Below are positions 11,655 to 22,500 of a stretch of 64,000 nucleotides of DNA, in pieces. Source of the stretch: Theocolax elegans (lineage: Eukaryota; Arthropoda; Insecta; Hymenoptera; Cerocephalidae); the NCBI GenBank assembly GCA_026168455.1, contig CM047425.1:21592648-21656647 (forward strand), given 5' to 3'. The notes under the pieces were generated by a model. That model was not told the origin of the DNA. It saw nothing but the letters and a program-made list of their open reading frames with translations, and did not search any database. The first letter of the stretch is position 1, and each line of letters starts with the position of its first letter. Position numbers and translations under genes: made by a program.

Positions 11655-11873
11655 TAAATTAATTAATATTTTTATCGGTCTTACAGTCAATTATATGGGC
11701 AATCAGATTGCCCCTACTTATAATCACCCCCGAAGAATCTATAAAAATAAAAATAAAAAATATAAAATATAAAAAATATAAAATATAAAAAATATCGGGG
11801 GTGATTATAAGTAGGGGCAATCTGATTGCCCATATAATTGACTGTAAGACCGATAAAAATATTAATTAATTTA
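11655..11873. mobile_element. Palindromic MITE with 79-bp perfect terminal inverted repeats
   Basis: Bases 11655-11733 and 11795-11873 appear to be exact reverse complements over 79 positions, starting TAAATTAATTAATATTTTTA and ending at CACCCCCGA. They are joined by a 61-bp A/T loop of repeated ATAAAATATAAAA. It has no coding capacity. The perfect arms suggest recent movement or gene conversion. The ends are AT-rich, so the exact target-site duplication cannot be read. Confidence 0.75.
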
Positions 11874-11878
11874 TAAAT

Positions 11879-12421
11879 ATGAAAACTCAATGTAATAATA
11901 TTTTGCTCATTTCTGTCAAGAGGAAACGAAAGCGAGGAGGCAAAAATACACGTCTACGTTGGGAATATAAAAGATTCATGATAGCTTCCAATGCTGAAAA
12001 TGCAAATATGGGTCCTACAGATTTTAAAGAATATTTGGAGAAAAACAATTTAAAATAATCAAGTATATTTCAGGTACAGGAAATAGTTCAAATTGATGCA
12101 TATTCCGAAAATTATTACACGACACCAATAGAAACTCAAAAAAAGGATCCACTATTTATAAATCCAGATATATTAGAAAAAATTCACAAGCAGAAGAACT
12201 AAGACAATGAAAGTCATTTAGATCAAGCAAATATAAATACCGATTAAATACTGGTAAAACCGCCAACCAAACATCGAATTGTGCAAAGATTCAGCCCTAT
12301 TTCATTAATAGAAGAAGAAACATATCCACCGGACTATAGACCACCAACACCTCGCTACTCTCCTCCACGTGATATCAAACAGACGAAAAATAAAAAGGAA
12401 AAACGAACAAATGAAATATAG
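11879..12421 (+). pseudogene. Decayed coding sequence of unknown product next to the MITE
   Basis: A 59-residue plus-strand frame (11879-12058) begins six bases after the MITE and has a basic KRKRKRGGKNTRLRWEYKRF segment, nuclear-localisation-like or nucleic-acid-binding-like. After a possible acceptor (TTTCAG, 12073) a second frame runs from 12074 to 12421 for 116 codons, interrupted by two in-frame TAA codons. It ends in a Pro/Tyr-rich piece (YPPDYRPPTPRYSPP) and a Lys-rich tail. The wording looks like real protein rather than random AT-rich translation. I do not recognise the family; a viral or transposon protein is possible. Confidence 0.35.
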
Positions 12422-13029
12422 AAAACATAAAAGAGATAAAAAGGAAATACGAGAACACAAACAAAATATAAAATATTAAAAATTTATTTTATATTCTACT
12501 TTCTTCTCTGCACAAAATACACGCTGTTAAACGAGAAACCGAGTAATTCGTAACATAAAGTTTGTAACGGCGATTACCCGTAGTGATCAAATATTGTATA
12601 TCAATTTCTCAACCACATAAAATAAATCTGCTCTTGTCGAAATGATCGAGTTGTTACTTATTTGAAGCAAATTTCCCAAGATTCTCTAGAAGGAAAAATC
12701 AGCGAATTATGCAACGATATAAATACAAAATATAAAATATAATTAAATATTAATAAATCATAAAGTTAAATAATTACTTGGAACTAAGTCTTTATTCTCA
12801 CATTCTAGAAATGAACATACGTTCGATAATCTCGAATTTCGAATATCCAGATCGATTTCGGCGTAATTAGAAATAAGTAGATCTGTTAATTGTGCATATA
12901 ACTACAAAATATAATTTATTATTAATATCAATATTAATAAATTATAAAGATAAAAAATTATTTACGAAAAATTTCTTTATACATAATACTGCACGAAGCA
13001 GTATTAAAATATCTCCTCGATGGAAGATT
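12422..13029. repeat. AT-rich spacer with a degenerate 180-bp duplication
   Basis: Two related segments begin TACAAAATATAA at about 12723 and 12904, continue through ATATTAATAAATTATAAAG-like wording, and repeat with a period near 180 bp. No gene is seen. This could be a fragment of a satellite or of a transposon end. Confidence 0.3.
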
Positions 13030-14060
13030 CATGCTATACATAGACTTTTTTGAAAGATTGGCACTTACGTTACTGCTATATTTGAGACAATATTTCAGCA
13101 AGCTTCCATGCAAGCTAAACTTTATTTTCCATTGTGACTTTCGGTACGGTTTGCTGAAAACTTGCCGGACGCTTGCCGGAAAAATTCTCTTTCAATCTTC
13201 CTTAAAAATTTCATTGGAATCTTGCTGGAAGCTATTAGGGAAGCTTTCTGCAAAGCATGTACTGTACATTGTGACATTCTTTTGTTAAACCTTTTTGCAT
13301 AATTCAATGGGAATATTCCCAAACAGGTTGTTTCAATCTTCCAGAATAAGCTTCTGAATGCTTGTCGCGCAGTGCCTGATGAAACTCTTTTGAAGGTGGC
13401 CGAAAAGGTTTTGGCAATCTGTCTGCCTGTCTTTCACGAAGGATAACGAGTAACATTCCTGCAATATTTCAGCAAGGTTTCATGCAAGCTTAATTTTCTT
13501 AGCTCTTGCGACTTTCGGTGCGGCTTTCAGGAAGCTTGCAGAAAGCTTGCCGGAAATATTGTCCTATGATCTGTCAGAAAAAATCACTTAAATCTTGCTG
13601 GAAGGCTTTTAAGAAAGCTTCCTAGAAGCTAGTAAGCAATAATTGCTGCATTCTTTTACTGAACTTTTCTGGAACGTTAAAAAGGAATATTCCTTGAATG
13701 GTTGCAGCAATATATTAGAATAGCTTGCAGCAAGCTTACGCCGTATAATTTCTTTGAATCTGTTATAAATCTTACTTCAATATTCCGAGTTGTCTTTCAT
13801 GAAAGCTTTCTGTAATGAAGTTTGCAACATTTTTAGAAATGTTGCTGCAAGCTGTTAGCAACGTTTCATGCAATATATCATTTTACCGTGATTTTTATCT
13901 TTCTTAGAATGTTGCGACAATATTGTATAACGCTTTCGAGGAATCTTCCTTTGAAAGATTGCTGTAAGATTTAGTAAAGTTTTGGGAAGGTTGCAGCAAA
14001 CTTGGAAAGGAATATTGCATGAATCTTTCATCGGGAAGCTTTCATGCTGTGTGGGAAGGT
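13030..14060. repeat. Cryptic repeat rich in AAGCTT and TTGC(A/T)GCAAG words
   Basis: About one kilobase is built from variations on a few words: GCAAGCTT, GGAAGCTT, CTTGCCGGAA, CAATATTTCAGCAAG and CTTTCATG. Nearly every 40 to 60 bases holds an AAGCTT or near match. No fixed period is obvious, so it is a degenerate, shuffled array rather than a clean satellite. The words are mostly self-complementary. Open frames such as 13031-13288 are by-products of the repeat. It ends sharply near 14060. Confidence 0.55.
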
Positions 14061-14228
14061 TTTCGTCGTTGTTTTCACCACCTCCCTATTGGCGTTGGAA
14101 CCACGTTCTAGAGAGTCAAACCGGGGAACATATTCACGAGTAGATAAGACCTGACGCCCAGCTATATTATAAATAAGGTTCTTACTGATCTAAGATTACA
14201 CATTAAAATCGATTAACCAGTTCTATTA

Positions 14229-14840
14229 TATATCTGAAACTGTGGAATATGATTCTCTAGCCCAAATAAGAAGACCCGTGCCTCATGGTTTTGCCCAATA
14301 GGCTTTAGTGATAAAGATATCCGACATTTTTTCAATTCTGGGGGAAAAGAACTTGGCGCCAATTAAAATAACTCTAGTTCTATTCAATCCACGGCTACTG
14401 TTCAAAAACGAGAAGGATAAGCTGGCATCAACAGCTATTATTTGAATTTTGGTTTGTTTAAATACATTAATTGTTCATAAGTTATGTTTGATCAAATAAT
14501 TGTTAGAGAAAGGATCAATGTATAATAGTAAATATAAAAATTAACAAATATTTGTAATTATGATTCAATTAAACATAACTTTTGAACACTTTAAGCTATT
14601 CAGACAAACCAAAGTTCAATAATAATAGCTCTTAATGCTAGCTTCCTTCTTGTTTTTGGATAGTAGACGTATACTCAATAGAACTAACGTTATGTCAATT
14701 TGCGTAAAGTTCTTTTTTTCTAGATTTTAAATGAGTATTGAATATCTTTATCCCTAGGGCCCATTCGACAAAACCCTGCGACATGGATCTTCTTATTTGG
14801 GCAAAAAAATCATATTCCACAGTTTCAGATAAATCTGTTT
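14229..14840. mobile_element. Diverged foldback element, about 600 bp
   Basis: The outer ends ATATCTGAAACTGTGGAATA (about 14230) and its complement (about 14812-14833, with a one-base change) face each other. Similarity continues inward through CCCAAATAAGAAGA, GTTCTATT, GAGAAGGA and AAGTTATGTTTGAT-like blocks, giving arms of about 270-290 bp around a centre near 14530. The arms differ at many positions, so the element is older than the 11.7-kb MITE. No protein is encoded. Confidence 0.65.
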
Positions 14841-14846
14841 TCCAAA

Positions 14847-15930
14847 TAGTCCAGTCAAATTAGACTTTTTTAATGGAAAAAATTTTATTGTCAACAAAAA
14901 AATACGTTGATATAACATGAAATAGCACGGATTAGCCTCACTATTTTCCAAATAAAATTTGTGCACGCTTCCTATTAATAAAAGGGCAAAAGTGATAACT
15001 TCAATCGATTTTTATATACAACTATTTAATTTTGTAGTTATATTTAGTTTTGATCAAGCATGCAAGAATCAAAATATGTATTAGACAGCTATTGGGAATA
15101 TATTAGAGAAAAAAGTGTTTTATCTATTATTAAGTTTTTTAATTCATGATGACATTTATTAATCAATCGTATATTTAAAATACTGCTTATAACTGTTGTT
15201 GTTAAGTAGTTCATTAATTTAATATAGCTCCCATTATTTTATGTTAAAAGTGAGAAAGATGGTAATTCTTGCATGTCGCCATTAAAATTGTTATTCAAAA
15301 TACTTGGTACTTTTTATGAAACTATTTTTCTGTTTAATTATAATTTAATCAATAAGATTAAGAAGTTGTAATTAATGTGTAAAAATGTAGAAGTATTCGA
15401 TAAAGATTGCGCTCCTCATCCCGCTAATATGTAAGAGTGAAAAATACGCCGGAGTATAGGCATACGCTGTTAGAGTAAGAGAGAGAGAGGGAGAGGGTAC
15501 AGCGTGGTGGGACACCTCCCCCATCCCAGCCTGCATAATTACATATTTCAGTATTTAAAAAATACTAATCGACGTTTTTTTAATAGCACATTACGATTAT
15601 AGTCACATTTGTAATTGCACACCCCCCAATTTTTTATAAAAAATCAATAAGTAAATAACTATTTTTACTAATATTGTAATATTGATATCTCCGTAAATAA
15701 AGATTCTTTAGAATTGCACATAGCGCCAATAAATTGCACATATCTCAATAATAACTGCCCAACAACATATTTCAATTGCACATACATATTTTGTTATAAA
15801 ATAAACAATTATGTATACTCCGATGGGTCCGTCAATATTACGTGAATTTATATGCGCGCTAGCGAAGGGGAGGGGAGCGCTTCGTGAAATGATGAAAACC
15901 AGCCTTTAGCCTTTAGGTTATGTTGATTTC
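14847..15930 (+). repeat. Left long inverted arm of the 15-kb element
   Basis: It matches, in reverse complement, 26925-27720 and 29640-29839. The best-preserved part is 15530-15925, which contains the GC-rich GCGCGCTAGCGAAGGGGAGG and several TTGCACATA words. A GA-rich run (15476-15500) is specific to this arm. No genes are present. Confidence 0.7.
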
Positions 15931-16478
15931 TTGTTTACCTTTGTAATGTATTTTATTTCAAAGAGAATAAAAATTAAAAAAGAATTATTAATTTTGTTTA
16001 CGTTTCAAAATATTATAAACACTCTAATGCAATTTTACGTAATTCATTAGTTAATTTAAAAAAATTTTTCTCCACAGCCTACCGTTATCCTACAGCTAAT
16101 CGTTAGCCTTATAAGTATAAGTTTTCAAAGGAAAAGTATTATTGTAAGTTAAAGAGGGTATCAAAGGGAATGATTATTTAGCAATTTAAAATGATAATTG
16201 AATAAATGATTTATAATTTGTTTAAGAGTATAGTGGAATTCACGAGCGTCACACTCAAAAATACTTTGAGACTGTTTCAGTTGAATGCAACAAATACAGA
16301 ATATACAGAGTTTGTTTGGACGACATATAGGAAGCACCTATTCAATATTTCAATCCATTTCTGCATATTCATCAAGGAGATGACAAGTAGTATTTATTTG
16401 TTCTATTACTTTATATTTATTATAATGACAAATATACTCTTATACCATGCTCTTTTTTCAATTTTTCGTAGATGATGT
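15931..16478. other. Spacer inside the 15-kb element
   Basis: AT-rich sequence between the left arm and the 28-bp-repeat foldback. A plus-strand frame at 16206-16475 encodes 89 residues of mixed hydrophobic wording. I do not recognise it and codon use gives no support. Confidence 0.3.
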
Positions 16479-16497
16479 CGTCGTTCCCCGATAAGAA

Positions 16498-16680
16498 GGT
16501 GCTACCTCGGAATCCGGTTATAAAAGGTGCTACCTCGGAGCCCGGTTGTAAAAGGTGCTACCTCGGAGTCCGGTTATAAAAGGTGCTACCTCGGAGTCCG
16601 GTTATAAAAGGTGCTACCTTGGAGTCCGGTTATAAAAGGTGCTAACTCGGAGTCCGGTTATAAAAGGTGATAACTCAGGA
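16498..16680 (+). repeat. 28-bp tandem array, about 6.5 units
   Basis: The unit begins GGTGCTACCTCGGAGTCCGG and ends TTATAAAA. The six full units differ by one or a few bases. The last, partial unit drifts to GGTGATAACTCAGGAG. The right foldback arm carries only about 2.5 inverted units, so repeat number has changed independently in the two arms. Confidence 0.85.
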
Positions 16681-16990
16681 GCGAAATTTCAGTCTATGAT
16701 TTTAAGTTGGTACTACTGCAAGTGTAAGCTCAGCAATAAGATTGACAATTGTTTTTGGCAATTTTATAAAAGATTATTTTTATTTAACTATTAGTTATTT
16801 ATTATTATTTAGTAGTACATATGCGTATATCATCAAAAAATTTAAATAAACGTGATTCAGGTAAAGTTATTATTTAGTTTGAATATATTTTAAACTGTTT
16901 CTTTTTATATTTTAATCTCCAAAATAAGAAAATTACGTCGACATATATATGTACTAAACTTTGATAATTTCATATATAGATTCAATAGGT

Positions 16991-17443
16991 AATTTTTTTT
17001 TTTTTTTTTTTGTTATTTAACGTCGCTCTATTTATGCTGCCAGGGTTAATCAGCGACGGAGGTGAACGCTGTGTCTGTAAACAAAGCACATGTAGTTGAA
17101 ACAGTGGTGCTTGTGTCCATCGGAAGATATCATCGGTCACTGTAATTAGTCTAATAATTACAGTTTCCTGTCCTCCCGATGGAACCACCGCGATCCTCTT
17201 TACATCTTCGCGTCCCTAACGTTCACTATAGTTCAGATGCCCGTGCCTCTCATGCACTGACAAGTGCACGAAACGCACGCGCACCTGAACTGGCGTCACA
17301 TTATAGTGACACGCCGAGCCACTGAATCGCGGTGTTCGAAAAATGCACATGAAAAAATTTTCAGAGGTACACGTCTGGGATCGAACCCACGACCCTCGGT
17401 GTGAGAGTCGGGAGCTCTACCCATGAGCCACCGCGGCTCTCAC
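16991..17443 (-). mobile_element. tRNA-derived SINE, copy 1
   Basis: Read on the minus strand, the head (17443 to about 17370) looks like a tRNA: an A-box-like TGGCTCATGGGTAGAG (complement of 17415-17430) and a B box GGTTCGATCC (complement of 17378-17387) spaced as in RNA polymerase III promoters. The body shares GATGG...AAGCACCACTG and CACCTCCGTCGCTGATTAA wording with the copy at 33.2 kb. It ends in a 20-base A tract (plus-strand T run, about 16991-17011). It lies between the arms of the foldback. The tRNA-like part cannot fold as a complete normal tRNA. Confidence 0.75.
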
Positions 17444-18178
17444 TAGATAATCATTGATAAATTATAAAATTATAAATTATACTACTGCAAAAGTTAAAAA
17501 ACTAATTATGATGAGTAGTAACTGCAGAAAATACATGGTAAATAATAATTAAGTATGTTTAAATGATAAAAATATAAGCTAAATGCGTAAATTTTAATAA
17601 TTTCTCGCAAACTGCCATTTTTCGCAATTTTAATTTTAATTTGACAAATGTAATTTAACACTGATACCTCTTAAACAATTTTAAAGCATGTCAACTATTC
17701 AATTTTGCCGGTTGTATTCGAATCATTTTGTACCTTATTCCATTTCTCTCCCTTGTTTAACTCTAGCGAAAAAATCTCACTCCGTAAAACAGAACCTTCG
17801 GCAGTTGTGTCGAAATGTATTATAAAAATTGAGTTATTTAAAACCAACAATTGACTAAAGTGTATATTTCATCTATTTTGTTTTAATTATAAATATTATA
17901 AACATTATGTTACGGTATTAAGTTTTACGATATATTGTTAAATTCCGGATTAAAAATAAGAGTACAACGTTAAATAATAGATAAATAAAAATAATCTTTT
18001 ATAAAATTGCCAAAAAACAATTGTCAATATTATTGCTGAGCTAAACCGGCAGTAGTACCAACTTAAAATCATAGACGAAAAATTCGTTCCTGAGTTATCA
18101 CCTTTTATAACCGGATTCCGAGGTAGCACCTTTTACAATCGGATTCCGAGGTAGCACCTTCTTATCGGGGAACGACGA

Positions 18179-19588
18179 TAAGTACTCCAAAATACAGCAT
18201 ATTTATTAAGAGAGGCAAAAAATCTTAGGATTAAAATAAGATTATCATTGGAATAACTATAAGGCGAAATTCATTTTGTGCTTTGAAATTGTCTATCAAC
18301 ATAAGGAAAACATTAATTAAGAGTAGTAAAAGATACTTGATGTTAAAAATGGAGAAACATTGGCGAATGGATATCCATATTTCTGTTACAAACAAGTTTT
18401 TGTCAATGAAATCGATGAAGATTTTAAAGTATATCAAACACTTTGTATATTTTTATAAATGATTTTTTTTTTATAATTAATGACACGGAATACTTTTACA
18501 GCATAACCTATTATATTCACCTGCTATTGAGCTGGTATATATAACTAAAAGAGAGATGACGCAAGTGGCACAATTTTTTGAATATTTTACCTCCATGCAA
18601 TATTAGTTAGACACAGGATGCAAAAAGGAATACCTGACAGGTGTATAAGACTAAAAATGTTTTGGAAATAATGAATATTGGGAATGGACAGAGCAGGTAT
18701 GTACATATTGAATATATTTATACAACAGTATTGAACAGTAATTATTAATTTATTACATTCATTTTTACACTATCTGAAAGAAGTTGTGAAATACGAAGAA
18801 AAGTTTGCTGGTATGATACTTCATCTGTCACAACCCCTATAGCTCCATTACCAGAATCACCTAATACACTAGTACGTGCCCCACAAGCCCGTGATCTTGG
18901 ATTCTATTTTTCTACAAAAAATTCGCATTACGTCACTTACAGATATAGAAGCTCTTCACAAAACAAATCATTCAGTTATCTGAAAGTGTGAACATAGAAT
19001 TGGGTAAGAACTTAAGAAATAAGTACACTATTTTTAAAATATCATGTTTTCAAAAGTTTTCAATAAGCAACTATTATTGGCTATAAACGCAGCATATTAA
19101 AAAATTGATTCTGATTTATGGTCTCATATGTTAATCTGATATCAGTATGTTTATTATTATACATTATATAATGGTATCTCTAATTAGTACATTTTTTATA
19201 TTATTAATTAAAATGTGTATAATTTAAAACAGGTTACAAGTTCAGTGGAATAGGCGCCATTTCCATGACCATAGACAATGCATGTGACTATTAACTTCTC
19301 TACCATATACGTATAGAATTCTATACATGTTCTCTACAGACTGCAGTCTCATTTTGGAGCAATTTCAACGTACCTAACCAAAAAGTGGCTTCTTTTCATT
19401 TTGGAGCAACATAATACTGCGAATATTACATCATGAACTTTGGTAAATAAATTAACTCTGGTCGGTATCTGTAAGTATAAAAATAATATAAATTATTTTA
19501 GTAAATATAATATTTATATACTGCATGTGAATATTATGTATAGAAGATAAATTGATAAATGTATGCTAACCTCTTAAATCTATTCCAT
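18179..19588. other. AT-rich stretch without a clear gene
   Basis: Between the foldback and the end of the transposase gene. A short plus-strand piece around 18785-18990 reads like protein (RKVCWYDTSSVTTPIAPLPE) and ends in a stop, so it may be a remnant of a transposon gene. Nothing else is supported. Confidence 0.3.
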
Positions 19589-22500
19589 TCATTTATCACA
19601 TTTCGCGTATACAAGTAAGCCAATCTTAATTTGTGGTAGTTTTTTGTCTGATAGTATTTTTTTGTACTTCAATAGATCATTCTTTTCTATCCAGGCATTC
19701 CTGATAGATCTGCAATATACCACATAGTGACCTAGTCCATCTTTTATAACTGGAGGGTCATATCGAATAACACCACATAACACATAAATATTGTTCTCTA
19801 TAACAATTTTTGTGGGTATATCTTTTAAATTTGTTACCGTCTCACTTGCATTCAGTCCATAATTATCTTTTGCATATGTAGACTCTTTATACGCATCTTC
19901 AACATCTATACACAAATAAGGGCCTAAGATTTTTTGTAAACGAGCAGAGCTTGTATTGCATTTCTTACAATATACAGTTCTTTCTGTAAAATAGTTTTGT
20001 ATTTCTTCTTGAAGATTTTTATACTTATATTGCCACACAACATTTGTATTTGTTATAGGTATTATGTATCTTTTTACTTCTTCCGTATTACCACAATCAC
20101 AATTCAAAATTTCGTTTGGACTGTGATAAGCAACCATTAATTTTTCAAATATATTACCCACATTGATTGTACAGTCTACTACGCTATCAGCCTGTGGCAA
20201 TACTTTATGTAATATATGCAAGCGATTCTTATATATGAAATTACTAGCACCTGATTCAGCGTAGTTTTCTAATGTTGTTGCATAGCATAAACTCTTCATT
20301 ACTAAAGTATTATTTTTACTGTCTTCTATAAATCTCTTGAAACTTTGTATGTTCCAAAAACAAGAACATAATACTTCTGTTATAGAGTCAAAAGCACATG
20401 TATTCCGAAGAGTTATTGTTTGTCCTTTGATTGATTTAGGTAATAATTTATTTCCATTTTGAAGTACTCCTTTTCCTCTTGATCTTACAGAGTTTGCTGG
20501 CTTTTGCTGTCGTAAAGAAAATTCTGGATCAGCAGATACATATATACCTCTACTTGATTTAGTATAACTGTGGTCATTAGGAACAATCGTTGCAGACTGA
20601 GAATTCTGATCAGTATTTGAATGTTCTTTCTCAGAAATAAGACCACCAGGCTTGCCATTATTTTAATCATTATTGTAGTTATCCTTATCTGTAAGAAAAG
20701 GCATAGATTGACGAGGATTATCTTTATCATCATTGACATCCATTTCACTAGAAACATCAAGTAATTCATGCTTATTTTGTGTATTTGTTATAATAACTTC
20801 AGAAACAAAATCCTCAGATTGATTTACATTCTCTTGATTATTTGTACAGCTATCAACTATTTGGGAAGAATTGCTTTTAATTTTTGTCATAAAATCTAAA
20901 AAAGTATCTTCTTCGCCATTCACATCTGTAATCAATTCATCGTTCTTAATTACATCGTTCACATCTTCAGTTTTTGTATCGGTATTGTTATAACGATTCT
21001 TATCTACATCTTCTGCCTGTATTTCGGATTCATCAGAACTCTTTTCAGATTGAATTAAAGTGTGTTTATGTTTCCATCTTTCTGCCACAAAAAGATGATC
21101 CTTTTTTTCTTTTTTATGACATTTGTTCATAAAAGTTGATTTAGATTTGTTAACACATCATTAACAGCAGCTCTTGCTAATATCATATCTTTTTCAATTG
21201 TTCGACAAGTTTTAACAACTAATTTATCAGTTTTTATAGGAACTCGATTTTCAAGCTGATCATCTTTAAATCCTGCAAAATTTCCTTCTGAGCGAGCAGA
21301 ACTAGCAAAATTGCGGGGATTTTTAAAATGTTTGTTCATTACATTTGTCCAACAAGGAAACTCTCTACACAATGCAGTTAAATTGTCACTAAATGAAGGT
21401 AAATAATATACATTATCTTGTGTTTCAAAATCTATTTGACTATCGCTTACATTATTAGACAATGCACTTTCTTTAATATTCTCAATGAATTTGTAAATGA
21501 ATGTATGTTTATCATCAGAATCATCACACTCTAAATTATTTATTTCTTTTTTGATATCTATATTTTTCTTTCTTTTAGTTACGGTCTCGTCAAACTCAAA
21601 TGTTTTAATCCTTTTTGCTATAAAGCTTAAGGCTTCTTGACATCTTTTATCATTTGTTTTGCTGTTTGTTACTAGATAAACAAATTTGAGAAATTGTGTA
21701 AAATTTTCTATACTGTCGATAGTAGTCATGAATCCTACACTGAAAAAAAAAATAAAGCAGAATCCGCCGTAAACAGCGAAGAGACTTCTACTTTTGATAA
21801 CAAAAGTAATTTGTGCTAGGGCTACAAAGCAGTTTCTGCTTGGGTCTCCGGTATATTCGCATTTTGCTTCCGAGTAAGACATAACCTTACTTTTTAACTG
21901 TACGTTTTTCGTATATATTATTGACTGTATACTTGTAAAAGTTAATTTCAATAATTAGACATATAATAATTTCCTTTACTTTCAACTATCTTAAAATGTT
22001 TACCCTCTTTTTCTTTTTTAACAATTTTAAAATACATATATATTCTAGGTCTATCTCTTTCTTAATGTCGAGTATGTATTGCTTGATAGGCCCAAGTAGA
22101 AACTGCTTGGCTTCTAAAGGAATAACAACTTTGTCTCATTTACCGGAGTCACCACGGTAGATATTGCTTGGCTCTCAAGCAAATTCTGCTTTATTTTTTT
22201 TTCAGTGTACGGTTCGCTTGTAAAATTCTTTCACTTTTGTTGGCTGATTAGATTTATTAAGCCATTTGGTTGCTGTATGCTCTAAATGTGCAACATCAGT
22301 TCTTAATTGAGTCTGCAATTTTAACTGACTTTTATTGCTTAGTAAAATTGACAGGCACTCATCATTGTACTGCCAAAAAGTAATTGTATTAAAAGCCATG
22401 CATATAGAATGCTGAATGGCTTTTCCCATGTCTGTAACAACTTCTTTTGGTATGCGTGCACCTGATTTTAGCTAATCTCTAAGCCAGTAAGATAAAAAAT

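Larger units (their letters stand above)
16479..18178. mobile_element. FB-like foldback with 28-bp tandem repeats in its arms
   Basis: The ends CGTCGTTCCCCGATAAGAAG (left) and its complement (right, ending 18178) are terminal inverted repeats. Next to the left end, from 16498, about 6.5 tandem copies of a 28-bp unit (GGTGCTACCTCGGAGTCCGG plus TTATAAAA) follow. The right end has about 2.5 inverted copies (about 18100-18165). Inward, about 200-300 bp of unique arm sequence also match in inverse (GATTTTAAGTTGGTACTACT and onward). Arms made of short tandem repeats are the hallmark of Drosophila FB foldback elements. A SINE sits between the arms. Confidence 0.7.

Noticed and set aside
17370..17443. 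Possible tRNA gene on the minus strand
   Set aside because: A and B boxes are present, but the sequence continues into a SINE body with a poly(A) tail, and a related copy with target duplication occurs at 33.2 kb.
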